A stretch of 64,000 nt of DNA from Pseudolabrys sp963742345 (GCA_963742345.1 CAVULO010000013.1:35848-99847), one strand, 5' to 3'. Counted from the first letter of the stretch, positions 36,496-45,392 are shown. The notes: generated from the letters alone by a model not told the origin. A program made the numbers and translations.

Positions 36496-36987
36496 ATGAG
36501 CGCGGCGCCGACAACGATCAATTTTGTCCTCAATGGCCGTGGGGTTTCTGCCGAAGTAAAGCCGCACTACAACGTGGTCGAAGTCCTTCAAACGCAGTTC
36601 GCCTTGTTCGGCGCGCGAGAAAGCTGCGGGCAGGGCCTGTGCGGCTGCTGCACGGTGCTGGTGGACGGGCGGCCGGTGTCGGGCTGTCTTCATCTCGCGG
36701 TTTTTCTCGACGGCGCCGAGGTGGTCACGGTCGAGCATCTGGCTTCTCCGGGCAAGCTTGACCCGGTGCAGCAGGCATTCGTCGAATGCGGAGCCTTCCA
36801 GTGCGGCTATTGCACGCCCGGCTTCGTGATGATGACCAAGGTGCTCATCGGGCAGTACCCCGATCCCGACGACGAGCAAATTCGGGACTATCTGTCCGGA
36901 AATCTATGCCGCTGTGCCGCCTATCCAGAAATCGTAAATGCGGTCAAAATGGCCGCACGTAACAGCAAGCCGGGCTCAACCGGCTGA
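36496..36987 (+). CDS. Molybdenum hydroxylase 2Fe-2S subunit (CoxS-like)
   Basis: Small subunit (163 aa) with two 2Fe-2S clusters. The plant-ferredoxin-like site uses Cys44, Cys49, Cys52 and Cys64 in ESCGQGLCGCC and SGC; the second uses CGYC (103-106) and the CRC at 138-140 in GNLCRCAAYPEIV. ATG 36496 overlaps the end region of the large-subunit gene, so the complex is coded as a unit in the order G-M-L-S. It relays electrons from Mo to FAD. Confidence 0.94.
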   Translation: MSAAPTTINFVLNGRGVSAEVKPHYNVVEVLQTQFALFGARESCGQGLCGCCTVLVDGRPVSGCLHLAVFLDGAEVVTVEHLASPGKLDPVQQAFVECGAFQCGYCTPGFVMMTKVLIGQYPDPDDEQIRDYLSGNLCRCAAYPEIVNAVKMAARNSKPGSTG

Positions 36988-37019
36988 TCCAAAACGCGAC
37001 CTTGATGGAGGGGATCCCA

Positions 37020-38354
37020 ATGACAACGGCGACTGTGACCGGTTCGCAACCGTGGTATCGCAGCCTCGACGCGAACCAATGGAAGACGATGATTGCGTCG
37101 AACCTCGGCTGGATGTTCGACGGCTATGAGACTTTCGCACTCATCTTGGTGGTTGGGGTGGCGCTTCGCGATCTGCTTGATCCGTCGCAGTTCGCCCAGA
37201 TCCCGGCTTTTGCCGGCACCGTAATCGGTATCACGTTGCTCGGCTGGGGCGTCGGCGGTGTGATTGGCGGCGTGCTCGCCGATTATATCGGCCGTCGACG
37301 GACGATGATCCTGGCGATCCTCGCCTATTCGCTGACCACCGGCCTTTCGGCCTTCGCCTGGGATTGGGTTTCCTTCGCGCTGCTGCGCTTTCTGGTCGGC
37401 GTTGCCATAGGCTCGGAATGGTCGACCGGCGCGTCCATGACCGCCGAAGTGTGGCCCGATAATGCGCGAGGCCGGGGCGCCGGCCTGATGCAATGCGGGC
37501 TGGGTATCGGATTTTTTCTGGCCTCCTTCATCTGGCTGTTCGTGAGCGGTTATGGACCTGGCGCCTGGCGTATCATGTTCCTGATTGGTGTCCTCCCGGC
37601 GCTGTTCGCGCTCTGGCTGCGCACCGGTGTCAAAGAGTCGGGCCGGTGGGAGCAGTCCAACGAAAAGCGCAAATCCGCGCGCGCGAAGAAGAAAAGCGGA
37701 GCTGCGCTTTCGGCGGAAGACCATGCGTTTACCCGCTTCACATTCGCGGATCTGTTCGCAGATCCGGAAATACGCAAGCGCACCATCATCGTGTTCCTGA
37801 TGTCGCTGACAACTACGGTAGCGTGGTGGGGCATCTCGACCTGGGTGCCGCCTTTCATAGCTGCCGCGGCGGGCAAAGCCGGTCTGCCACCGCAGACGTG
37901 GGCGAGCTATGCCGGCATGAGCTATAATCTCGGCGCCATCATCGGCTACATCGGCCTGGGCTTTCTTGCCGACAATTTCGGACGCAAGCCGATCGTGATG
38001 ATCTTCTTTGCCGGCTCGTTGGTGCTCACCTTCGCGCTCTACATGTGGACGACCGACCTGCATCTCTTGCTGCTGGTCGCGGCGCTCAATGGCTTCTTTA
38101 CGCTCGGCCAATATTCGTGGATGTCGGTCTGGCTGCCGGAGCTGTTTCCGACCCGCATGCGAGCCACCGGGATGGCCTTCGCTTTCAACGCCCCGCGCTT
38201 CATCGCATTTATGGGGCCGCTGTTCGCCGGCATGCTGATCGCCCAGTTCGGCGGCTTCAGCAAGATGGCGGTGGCGTTTTCGTTTATCTACGTTCTGGGC
38301 TTTGTCGTGGTGCCGTTCTTGCCGGAGACCAACGGAAAGCCCTTGCCGGCCTGA
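37020..38354 (+). CDS. MFS transporter, probably aromatic acid/H+ symporter type
   Basis: Twelve-helix major facilitator of 444 aa. GGAGGGG seven bases upstream supports ATG 37020 rather than the ATG at 37002. Signatures are NLGWMFDGYETFALIL in helix 1, WGVGGVIGGVLADYIGRRRT between helices 2 and 3, and GFLADNFGRKPIVM in the second half. The D in helix 1 and the DGYD-like motif fit the metabolite:H+ and aromatic-acid:H+ symporters. A charged central loop (SNEKRKSARAKKKSG) links the halves. Its place after the hydroxylase subunits suggests it imports the hydroxylase substrate or a relative. Confidence 0.92.
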   Translation: MTTATVTGSQPWYRSLDANQWKTMIASNLGWMFDGYETFALILVVGVALRDLLDPSQFAQIPAFAGTVIGITLLGWGVGGVIGGVLADYIGRRRTMILAILAYSLTTGLSAFAWDWVSFALLRFLVGVAIGSEWSTGASMTAEVWPDNARGRGAGLMQCGLGIGFFLASFIWLFVSGYGPGAWRIMFLIGVLPALFALWLRTGVKESGRWEQSNEKRKSARAKKKSGAALSAEDHAFTRFTFADLFADPEIRKRTIIVFLMSLTTTVAWWGISTWVPPFIAAAAGKAGLPPQTWASYAGMSYNLGAIIGYIGLGFLADNFGRKPIVMIFFAGSLVLTFALYMWTTDLHLLLLVAALNGFFTLGQYSWMSVWLPELFPTRMRATGMAFAFNAPRFIAFMGPLFAGMLIAQFGGFSKMAVAFSFIYVLGFVVVPFLPETNGKPLPA

Positions 38355-38380
38355 AGTCGGTGTAAAGTCGTACACAAACC

Positions 38381-38414
38381 AGCGGTGCAGCGCGAGCTGC
38401 GCCGCTTTATTTTC
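38381..38414 (+). terminator. Rho-independent terminator
   Basis: An 11-base-pair stem (one G-U wobble) with a GCGA loop at 38381-38406 is followed by TTATTTT. It lies 26 bases after the MFS stop and 27 before the RidA start, so transcription of the hydroxylase-MFS part may be partly stopped before the last two genes. Confidence 0.75.
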
Positions 38415-38440
38415 GTGCCTCGCATATAGGGAGTGCCGTA

Positions 38441-38836
38441 ATGGCCAGCGACATTATCCTGACTAACCCCGACACCGTTGCAGCGCCCGGCGGCCATTAC
38501 AGCCACGCCGTGACGGCCAATGGCTTCGTGTTTATCGCCGGTCAGTTACCGATCACGCGCGAGGGCACAAAACTTATGGACGCGGCGTTCGAGCAACAGG
38601 CACAACAGACTCTGGACAATATCGCCGCGGCGCTCAAAGGCGCCGGCAGCGCGATCGACCGGCTGGTTCAGGTGCGGGTCTACGTCACCGACATCGCGTC
38701 GTGGCCTGCCTTTAACGCCATCTATGCAAAATGGATCGGAACGTCGCGTCCGGCCCGCGCCGTCGTGCCGGTGCCGCAATTGCATTACGGCTTCAAGATT
38801 GAAATCGAGGCGGTTGCGCTGGAAGGCTTATCATAA
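38441..38836 (+). CDS. RidA (YjgF/YER057c) family protein
   Basis: 131-aa RidA-family protein, likely an enamine/imine deaminase or a ring-opening hydrolase of the N-heterocycle pathways. It has FVFIAGQLPITREG, TLDNIAAALKGAGSAIDRLVQVRVYVTD and the conserved arginine in RPARAVVPV, with the C-terminal EIEAVALE glutamate. Members of this type occur in pathways for pyrimidine, nicotinate and nitro/aminoaromatic degradation, which fits the molybdenum hydroxylase upstream. The stop overlaps the amidohydrolase start (TAATG). Confidence 0.92.
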   Translation: MASDIILTNPDTVAAPGGHYSHAVTANGFVFIAGQLPITREGTKLMDAAFEQQAQQTLDNIAAALKGAGSAIDRLVQVRVYVTDIASWPAFNAIYAKWIGTSRPARAVVPVPQLHYGFKIEIEAVALEGLS

Positions 38837-39768
38837 TGGCGCCCAAGGTCATCGCGCTCGAAGAACACTTCACGTCCCCGAAATTGCGCGCGTTGCGCGG
38901 CGAAAAGGACACGCCGATTCAGCGCAAGCTCGATGACCTTGGCGAGCTGCGTATTCGTGAAATGGACGAAGCCGGAATCGACCTGCAGGTTATTTCAGAA
39001 AATAATCCAGCGACCCAAAATCTTGATGCGGAAACGGCCGTCAAGCTCGCGCGTGCCTCCAACGATGTGCTGTACGAAGCCGTGCGCCGACACCCGGACC
39101 GGTTCGCCGGCTTTGCTACCTTGCCGACGCCCGATCCGAAAGCGGCGGCCGACGAGCTGGAGCGCGCCGTGAGCAAGCTCGGCTTCAAGGGTGCCATGAT
39201 CATGGGGCTGACCCATGGCGGCTTCATGGATGACAAACGGTTCCGGCCAATCTTTGAGCGCGCCGTAGGCCTCGACGTACCACTTTATATTCACCCGACC
39301 CCGCCGCACCCTTCCGTGCAGGAGGCTTATTTTAAGGAATATCCGGCGCTTGCGGTCGCCCCGCTTGGTTTTACCCTGGAGACTTTGACCCACACCTTCC
39401 GCCTCATTGTCAGCGGCCTATTTGACGAGTTTCCGGCGCTCAAGATCATCGTTGGTCATCTCGGCGAGACCGCGCCATTTCTGCTGTGGCGGACCGACAA
39501 CATCCTCAACGAGCGTACGCCGATGCCGCGGGCATTTGCCGACTACTATCGCAAGCACTTTTGGCTCACGACCAGCGGCGCATTTTCCAATTCGGCATTG
39601 GCCTGCTCGATTGCCGAGATGGGCGTGGAGCGAATTCTATTCTCGATCGACTGGCCGTTCATGCCCAATCGTGCCGGCCGCGAATGGATGGACGCGGCGC
39701 CAGTGAGCGATCACGACCGGACGCTGATCTTCGGCGCCAATGCACGGCAGCTGCTGAAACTATCATGA
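38836..39768 (+). CDS. Amidohydrolase family protein (ACMSD-like)
   Basis: Amidohydrolase_2-type enzyme of 310 aa, the family of aminocarboxymuconate-semialdehyde decarboxylase, gamma-resorcylate decarboxylase and related C-C or C-N lyases. The N-terminal metal motif is EEHF in place of the usual HxH, as in many decarboxylases of this group; further ligands are in YIHPTPPHPS, VGHLGETAPF and ILFSIDWPFMPN. The metal-dependent decarboxylase role is likely but not proven. Last gene of the operon beginning at 32876; with RidA and the hydroxylase it may handle a ring-cleavage or dihydroxy-acid intermediate. Confidence 0.9.
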   Translation: MAPKVIALEEHFTSPKLRALRGEKDTPIQRKLDDLGELRIREMDEAGIDLQVISENNPATQNLDAETAVKLARASNDVLYEAVRRHPDRFAGFATLPTPDPKAAADELERAVSKLGFKGAMIMGLTHGGFMDDKRFRPIFERAVGLDVPLYIHPTPPHPSVQEAYFKEYPALAVAPLGFTLETLTHTFRLIVSGLFDEFPALKIIVGHLGETAPFLLWRTDNILNERTPMPRAFADYYRKHFWLTTSGAFSNSALACSIAEMGVERILFSIDWPFMPNRAGREWMDAAPVSDHDRTLIFGANARQLLKLS

Positions 39769-39832
39769 GCGTTAAGCCGGCAGTTGCGGCCGGGCAGATT
39801 TTGAGCAGCCACTGCGTTATGATGGCTGGATC

Positions 39833-40660
39833 ATGAGATTGCTGACGCGTTTACTGCAGCGCCTGCTCATCTTGGGGCTAGGGATCCTTAGCGTCTGGTT
39901 GATAGTCTTTGTGGTCTTCGAATTTGCAGACCACAGGCTGCCATGGGTTCTGGCTTTGGCCGCCACTTATGGAATCGCAGCTTATATTGTCCTTCCGCGC
40001 ACCGTTCGCATGGGTCTTAAAATCCTTCAGCGCAAACGGGTGCCTCGCTATACAATTACCGGCGACGGATTGCCGGGTGACCCCGTCAATCTCGTGCTCA
40101 TAGGTACGCTCCAACAGCTTCACGCCGCCTTTGCAACCGCTGGCTGGTCAGAGGCTGATCGATTGGGACTGGCAAGCTCGTGGCGGATGATTCGCGCATT
40201 CGTATTTAACTCGCCCTATCCTACAGCCCCGTTTAGTACTCTCTATCTTTTCGGACGCGGGCAGGACATCGGTTTTCAGAAGGCAATTGATGACAGCCCG
40301 CGGAAGCGTCACCACGTTCGATTCTGGGCTTTGAGCATCGCGCGCGCCGAGGCCACATTGGGAACAGCCGCGTTCTGGCTAAACACCGACCGGCCACCGG
40401 AAGATGCCTGCGTTCTCTGGGTCGGAGCCGGCACCAGGGATACCGGTTTCTCCTTGACCCAACTCACATTCCAGATCACTCACGCGACTGATTCGGATAC
40501 GAACGCCGAACGGGACTACATTATCGCCGAGTTGCGGAAAAATCGAGCCATCGGGGACGTGAATCAAATTCAATCGGGCCAACATATGCCCATCGAACAG
40601 GTCAACCACTACATTACTGACGGCGAAATTAGTTTGGCGAACCTGATTGTGGAAAACTGA
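39833..40660 (+). CDS. LssY C-terminal domain-containing protein
   Basis: Protein of 275 aa with two N-terminal hydrophobic segments (about residues 8-30 and 36-55) and a C-terminal LssY_C domain: GDPVNLVLIGTLQQLHAAFATAGW, SPYPTAPFSTLYLFGRGQDIGFQ and RHHVRFWAL, ending in ISLANLIVEN. LssY_C domains are found with or without PAP2 phosphatase domains; their function is unknown, and here the PAP2 part is absent. It stands alone between the hydroxylase operon and the convergent flavoprotein pair. Confidence 0.85.
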   Translation: MRLLTRLLQRLLILGLGILSVWLIVFVVFEFADHRLPWVLALAATYGIAAYIVLPRTVRMGLKILQRKRVPRYTITGDGLPGDPVNLVLIGTLQQLHAAFATAGWSEADRLGLASSWRMIRAFVFNSPYPTAPFSTLYLFGRGQDIGFQKAIDDSPRKRHHVRFWALSIARAEATLGTAAFWLNTDRPPEDACVLWVGAGTRDTGFSLTQLTFQITHATDSDTNAERDYIIAELRKNRAIGDVNQIQSGQHMPIEQVNHYITDGEISLANLIVEN

Positions 40661-40710
40661 TACTTGGCCCTGTCACCGGTTCGGCCCCGGTTGGTTGGTC
40701 GTGCTTGAGG

Positions 40711-41049
40711 CTAAGTACCGGTGAAGCGTTCCGCCGGCGGTGCGATTTCCGTTACCAGATCACGCACCAGTTTTTTGTTGGGCAGCGGCGCCAGCGTCAT
40801 CGCGTGCGGTTGCAGCCGTGCCGTGCAGGCATACGTGGTCTTGCCATCGATCTCGATCATGCACTCTTTGCAGGCGTTGGCGTTGATGCAGGAGAAGCGG
40901 ATAGCCAGCGTCGGATCACGATGGATCCGGATCCAGCGTAAACCGTCGAGCACCGATTGGCCCGGCTCGAACGGCACCTCGTAGGTCTCCCAACCGCCGG
41001 CGCTTGCATCGGTGCCGCGCCAGATCCGGAGCGTGGCACATTCGGTCAT
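40711..41049 (-). CDS. Minimal succinate dehydrogenase/fumarate reductase iron-sulfur protein (2Fe-2S domain only)
   Basis: 112-aa protein resembling only the N-terminal ferredoxin domain of SdhB/FrdB. Cys54, Cys60, Cys63 and Cys75 (SCINANACKECMIEIDG and YAC) follow the 2Fe-2S spacing, but the C-terminal domain with the 4Fe-4S and 3Fe-4S clusters is absent. ATG 41049 overlaps the stop of the flavoprotein gene (ATGA), so the two are a coupled pair. A two-component flavoprotein plus 2Fe-2S enzyme would pass electrons to or from a soluble carrier rather than a membrane quinone. This is inference from domain content. Confidence 0.82.
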   Translation of the reverse strand: MTECATLRIWRGTDASAGGWETYEVPFEPGQSVLDGLRWIRIHRDPTLAIRFSCINANACKECMIEIDGKTTYACTARLQPHAMTLAPLPNKKLVRDLVTEIAPPAERFTGT

Positions 41050-42746
41050 GATGCGGCTGCCGTGCGGGTATGCGGGGATGCCCTCGACAGCACGACGCGC
41101 CCATCTCGCAATCCGACAAACTGATTGACCGCCCATTCCGGCGACATACTGGGATAGTCCTCGCGCTGCTGTGCGCCGCGGGTTTCTGTGCGCGCGAGCG
41201 CCGTTTCGGCAACGACGCCCCCCACCAACAGCATATTGCGTAAATCGAACCAGTCGATCCGCCGCATGTCGAAACGGTTGCCATCGCCGGGCGGCAAGTC
41301 GCCCAACTCTTTCGCCATTTGACCGATTTGGTCAAGCGCGCGCTTGAGCTTGGCCTGCGTTCGCAATGCGCCCACGTCGTCCTGCATCGTGGCCTGAAAC
41401 GTTTGCACCATTTCGGCGGTGTTAAGACAATGTCCTGGCACGTCGGCAGTTATAAGATCCGCTATCGCGCCGGCATTGTCGGCGCGATCCGGCAGGGCAG
41501 GCGTCCGCTTGACATGCGCGGCCGCGCTGCGGCCGGCACGCCGGCCGAACACCAAAGCCTCGGTGATGGCGTTTCCGGACAGACGGTTGGCGCCATTTGC
41601 GCCGCCGACTGCTTCGCCGGCGGCGAATAAACCGGGCAGATCCGTTTGCATGTGCGCGTCGGCTGCGATGCCGCCCATGTGATAATGTGCGATAGGCGCC
41701 ACCTCGACGGGCGTTTTTGTGAGATCGATATTGTTGGCGGCGAGTCGGTCGATCACTGGACCGAATGATCCCCGCAAGGCGGCTTCGGAACAATGCTGAA
41801 AGCTCAGGTAGACGCCACCATGCGGCGAGCCGCGGCCGGCCTCGACCTCCTTGAGGATCGCGTAACTGCCGACGTCACGCGTGATGACGTATTTGCCATG
41901 CTCGGCGACGCCGTAGTGTTGCGTGAATTCCTCCATGCGGTTGTTAAGCAGGCGGCCGCCGAGCTTGTAACGGAACGGGTCCCACATGATCGGGTCCATG
42001 CCGATCAATCGCGGCGCAAGATGGCCGATAGGAAAGAACTGCACGAACTCCATATCCACGAGCGAGGCGCCCGCGCGCAGAGCCAGCGCGTAGCCGTCGC
42101 CACCCATGTTGGCCGACGCGCTGTTGCGGCGATAAAGTCGCGTGAGACCGCCGGTTGCCAGGATGGTCGCCTTGGCCGACAGAGTAACCGGAGCACCCGA
42201 TCCGAAATGCAGCGCCACCGCGCCGGTAATTTCGCCGTCCGTTCGCAAAAGATCGATAACGCAGAGGTCACCCGCCTTGCGGATGCCGCCGGTCCTATTC
42301 ACGACAGTGCGCAGTGTCTTCGACACCGCCGGTCCGGTTCCTAGAAAATCTACGTAGGCGCAGCGCGGACGGTCGTGACCGGGCGCCATGGCTTGGGTGA
42401 TACGCCCATCTTTCCGCGCCCAGCCAACGCCCCATTCGTCCATGGTGCGGAGACATTCCGGTCCGTCTTCGCACAGCAACTGCGCCAGCGGCTCGTTGCA
42501 CAGGCCACGACCGGACGCGAGGGTGTCCTGATAATGATGGCTCCAGTGGTCCGGCGTCTCGGAGCCGAGTGCGGCTGCCACCGTCATCTGAGCCATCACG
42601 GTCGCGCCGCCGCGGCCGATCAGGCTGCGATCGGCGAGCAGCACCCGGCAACCCGCGCGGGCAGCCTCGAACGCCGCATACATGCCGGCGGCGCCGGAAC
42701 CGATCACCAGCACATCAGTTTCGGCACGCATCGGCTCGTGCAGCAT
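41046..42746 (-). CDS. Fumarate reductase/succinate dehydrogenase flavoprotein-like FAD-binding protein
   Basis: FAD-dependent oxidoreductase (566 aa) of the SdhA/FrdA/aspartate-oxidase superfamily. The Rossmann motif VIGSGAAGMYAAFEAARAG lies near residue 15, ATGGLTRLYRRNSASANMGGDGYALALRAGA in the middle and HYHMGGIAADAHMQT and GANRLSGNAITEALVFGRRAG near 360-405. The histidine for covalent FAD seen in SdhA is not evident (GRGGATVMAQ), so FAD is probably non-covalent. It is coupled with a one-cluster ferredoxin-like subunit; no membrane anchors are nearby. The substrate is unknown: a 2-enoate reduction or dehydrogenation is plausible. Confidence 0.9.
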   Translation of the reverse strand: MLHEPMRAETDVLVIGSGAAGMYAAFEAARAGCRVLLADRSLIGRGGATVMAQMTVAAALGSETPDHWSHHYQDTLASGRGLCNEPLAQLLCEDGPECLRTMDEWGVGWARKDGRITQAMAPGHDRPRCAYVDFLGTGPAVSKTLRTVVNRTGGIRKAGDLCVIDLLRTDGEITGAVALHFGSGAPVTLSAKATILATGGLTRLYRRNSASANMGGDGYALALRAGASLVDMEFVQFFPIGHLAPRLIGMDPIMWDPFRYKLGGRLLNNRMEEFTQHYGVAEHGKYVITRDVGSYAILKEVEAGRGSPHGGVYLSFQHCSEAALRGSFGPVIDRLAANNIDLTKTPVEVAPIAHYHMGGIAADAHMQTDLPGLFAAGEAVGGANGANRLSGNAITEALVFGRRAGRSAAAHVKRTPALPDRADNAGAIADLITADVPGHCLNTAEMVQTFQATMQDDVGALRTQAKLKRALDQIGQMAKELGDLPPGDGNRFDMRRIDWFDLRNMLLVGGVVAETALARTETRGAQQREDYPSMSPEWAVNQFVGLRDGRVVLSRASPHTRTAAAS

Positions 42747-42930
42747 GAATGCCTCGTGGCGTGGATCCGGCTAATCCAATATCACTATTATTGGTGTAGC
42801 GCTCTGGCTGGCAGACATTGCGCGGTTTGACCACGCGACGTGTTTTCCGAAGTCGCTGCGCGCCCCCTTCCAGTGCTAGTTTAAGCAGCGCTTACCTGCC
42901 TGGCATCTGCCGGATAGCGAAGGAAACGTC

Positions 42931-43172
42931 ATGCGCTATTGGGGAATATGGAGTGGCACTCTCGGTCTGCTGTTGGCAGCATCGGTCATTGCAGCCGTTG
43001 CCCAGGCTTGGCCGCAAAGGCCGGTGACGGTTATTGTTCCCTTTGCGGCAGGTGGAAACACCGACGGCACCGCAAGGATGACAGGTCAGCGGCTGAGTGA
43101 GGCGCTATGCTCGAGAAAGACATTGCGATTTGGGCGGAAGCTGTCGGCGTTGCTGGCTTGAAACAAAATTGA
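42931..43172 (+). pseudogene. Bug/TTT substrate-binding protein remnant with internal deletion
   Basis: The first 57 codons are a normal Bug start: signal peptide to AVAQA, then WPQRPVTVIVPFAAGGNTDGTAR and TGQRLSEAL. At about 43108 this changes abruptly; one frame away the sequence reads LEKDIAIWAEAVGVAGLKQN and a stop at 43170, which is a typical last helix of a Bug protein. About 240 codons are missing between the two. It lies just upstream of an FAD monooxygenase gene, the same pairing as the intact Bug-monooxygenase pair at 25511-23284. Confidence 0.7.
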
Positions 43173-43183
43173 GCGTTCAACCC

Positions 43184-44392
43184 ATGGACAGTGATCCTGT
43201 CCTCATCGCTGGCGCCGGGCCGGTCGGCATTGTAACGGCGCTTGCGCTTGCGCAACGAGGAATTCCCGTAAGGGTATTCGAAGCCGCTGAACACGTAAAC
43301 GACGCGCCGCGCGCGTCTACGCTGCACCCTGCTACGCTAGAGATGCTTTCGGCTCTCGGGCTTTTGAACGACGTTATTGCCCAGGGTTTGGTTGCGCCGA
43401 CGTTTCAGTTCTGGGACCGGCCCGCAAGAAAGCTCGTTGCGGAATTTGATCATGGAATTCTAAAAAACGACACCACTTGCCCTTTTGTCGTCCAATGCGA
43501 ACAACACAAGCTTGCCAGACTTGGTATCGAGCGTCTGAAGGGTTTTCGCCATTCAGAGGTAAACTTCTCGTCCCCCGTCATTTCGATTGCGGAGCTGGAT
43601 GAGGAGGTTGCGATTGAGGTTGGCACATCTTCGGGCAGTCGATCAGTCCGTGGAAAGTACCTCGTTGGGGCAGATGGTGGCCGCTCAACGGTTCGCAAGG
43701 GGCTGGATATAGACTTTGAAGGATACACGTTTCCCGAACGTTTTCTTGTGCTGACGACGCCGTTTGATTTCGCGCAGGCGCACGGTGTGGCGTTCCGCGC
43801 GTATTTCTCTGACCCGGATGAATGGGCAAACCTTTTCAAGGTCGCGGGCAATGACCTCCGTGGATCATGGCGTGCGGTTTTCCCGACACTCCCAGGACAG
43901 AGCGACGAAGAGGTCATGAGCGAAGCGGCAACGGAATTGCGGCTACAAAAATTCTTTCCCAAGGCAGGACGCTACGAAATCCTTCACCGCAATATTTATA
44001 GCGTCCATCAACGTGTGGCATCGAGTTTTCAAAAGGGCAGGGTTTTTCTGGCGGGCAATTCCGCCCATGTGAATAACCCGATCGGCGGTCTCGGCTTGAA
44101 TTGCGGTATTCATGACGCCGTGCGGCTCGCAAGCTTGCTGTCTTCAGTGCTGCTTGGCGAGCGCCCGGAAAGCGATCTCTCGCAATACGACGCGATCAGG
44201 CGTCCAATGAATATCGAATACGTTCAGCAGCAGACGGTCGCAAACAAGAAGCGCCTCGAGGAGAAAGATCCCGCCACACGAGAGGCAAACTTTGAAACTC
44301 TTCGAAAAGCCTCTAGGGATCCTGCTGCCCACCGTGCATTTTTGATGCGGACGTCGCTTCTGGAAAGCGTCCGAAAGCAGATCGCCTTTTAG
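43184..44392 (+). CDS. FAD-dependent monooxygenase (aromatic hydroxylase family)
   Basis: Flavoprotein hydroxylase (402 aa) paralogous to 23284-24471. ATG 43184 starts directly before the FAD motif (VLIAGAGPVGIVTALALAQRG); the frame further upstream overlaps the Bug remnant. Other motifs are STLHPATLEML, GADGGRSTVRKG and LAGNSAHVNNPIGGLGLNCGIHDAV. The usual GD(A)AH of the second FAD motif is GNSAH, the Asp being replaced by Asn, which may weaken FAD ribityl binding or change function. It is followed 12 bases later by an NMT1-like binding protein gene. Confidence 0.88.
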   Translation: MDSDPVLIAGAGPVGIVTALALAQRGIPVRVFEAAEHVNDAPRASTLHPATLEMLSALGLLNDVIAQGLVAPTFQFWDRPARKLVAEFDHGILKNDTTCPFVVQCEQHKLARLGIERLKGFRHSEVNFSSPVISIAELDEEVAIEVGTSSGSRSVRGKYLVGADGGRSTVRKGLDIDFEGYTFPERFLVLTTPFDFAQAHGVAFRAYFSDPDEWANLFKVAGNDLRGSWRAVFPTLPGQSDEEVMSEAATELRLQKFFPKAGRYEILHRNIYSVHQRVASSFQKGRVFLAGNSAHVNNPIGGLGLNCGIHDAVRLASLLSSVLLGERPESDLSQYDAIRRPMNIEYVQQQTVANKKRLEEKDPATREANFETLRKASRDPAAHRAFLMRTSLLESVRKQIAF

Positions 44393-44404
44393 GAGCAGGC
44401 ACCG

Positions 44405-45322
44405 ATGGTTCTCAAGATTGCCGTTCCCGATCTCATTTCCAATTCCTATTTTCCTGCGGTCGCTGCGGTCGAACTGGGACTTCTGGCACAACAGGGGCTT
44501 GATTCAACGATTGAGTTGATCTTTCCCGTCAGCAAAGCTTATGCGGCCCTCCGGGAGGGCGCGGTCGATTGCGTGGCCGGTTCGGCACATTCGGCGCTCG
44601 CAGCGTTTCCAGAATGGCAAGGGGTGAAGCTCCTCTGCGCTCAAGCGCAGGGGATGTATTGGTTTCTGGTTATGCGTTCGGACCTGAACCCGGCACGCGG
44701 CGATGTCAGCATCGTAAAGGGACGAAAAATCGGTGCGGCGCCATGGGTCGATCTTGGACTTAAGCGCTTGTTGGTTGCCGCAGGCATTGATGAAATACTT
44801 GATGATGTGATCATCGCCCCGGTACCCAATACCGGGGACACCAGTACAAATTTCGGTCTGATGGCAGCGAAGGCACTGCAAGACCGCGCTATCGACGGTT
44901 TCTGGGCCAACGGAATGGGCGCTGCCGTCGCCATCGAAAGCGGGGCAGGGAAAATCGTCATGGATGTACGAAGAGGCGACGGGCCAAAGGCGTGTTTCAA
45001 TTACACGATGGCCTCGGTTGCCGTAACCGATGCCTTTTTGGCGGAACGGTCAGAGGATGCCGGCAAGATCGTTGAAGCGATCGATGCGACGCACCGGGCT
45101 TTGACCAAAGACGTCGCGCTTGCGGAAAAAGTAGGTCGCAAGGTGTTTCCAGCAAATGAGGCGAGGCTGATCGCGGCACTGATTGAGCGCGATCTTCCTT
45201 TCTATTCCTCCGCAATTTCGTCGGAGTTCGTTTCAGGGATGAATGCGTTCGCCCGAGATGCCGGAATTTTGCAAGGAACGCCTGCCTATCAAGACGTGGT
45301 CGCTCAGCGGTTTTGGAAATAA
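44405..45322 (+). CDS. NMT1/THI5-like (SsuA-type) substrate-binding domain protein without signal peptide
   Basis: Type II periplasmic-binding-fold protein (305 aa): LKIAVPDLISNSYFPAVAAVELG at the start, REGAVDCVAGSAHSALAAF for the ligand loop, KGRKIGAAPWVDLGLKRLL for the second lobe. AGGAG nine bases before ATG 44405 fixes the start, and no signal peptide is present, so it may be cytoplasmic or the export signal may be non-classical. No ABC permease or ATPase is adjacent. Such domains bind sulfonates, pyrimidine precursors or aromatic acids. It is co-transcribed with the FAD monooxygenase. Confidence 0.85.
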   Translation: MVLKIAVPDLISNSYFPAVAAVELGLLAQQGLDSTIELIFPVSKAYAALREGAVDCVAGSAHSALAAFPEWQGVKLLCAQAQGMYWFLVMRSDLNPARGDVSIVKGRKIGAAPWVDLGLKRLLVAAGIDEILDDVIIAPVPNTGDTSTNFGLMAAKALQDRAIDGFWANGMGAAVAIESGAGKIVMDVRRGDGPKACFNYTMASVAVTDAFLAERSEDAGKIVEAIDATHRALTKDVALAEKVGRKVFPANEARLIAALIERDLPFYSSAISSEFVSGMNAFARDAGILQGTPAYQDVVAQRFWK

Positions 45323-45392
45323 TCTCGCCGCGATTCATACGGACGGGAAAATCAGCATTAACGATTGTGAATGTCGGTCTTTGACTCCTAAC

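Noticed and set aside
36921..38375. 484-codon open frame antisense to the MFS gene
   Set aside because: The plus-strand MFS is clearly real with 12 helices and motifs; the antisense frame is charged, repetitive in His/Glu/Arg and resembles the usual mirror of a membrane protein in GC-rich DNA.
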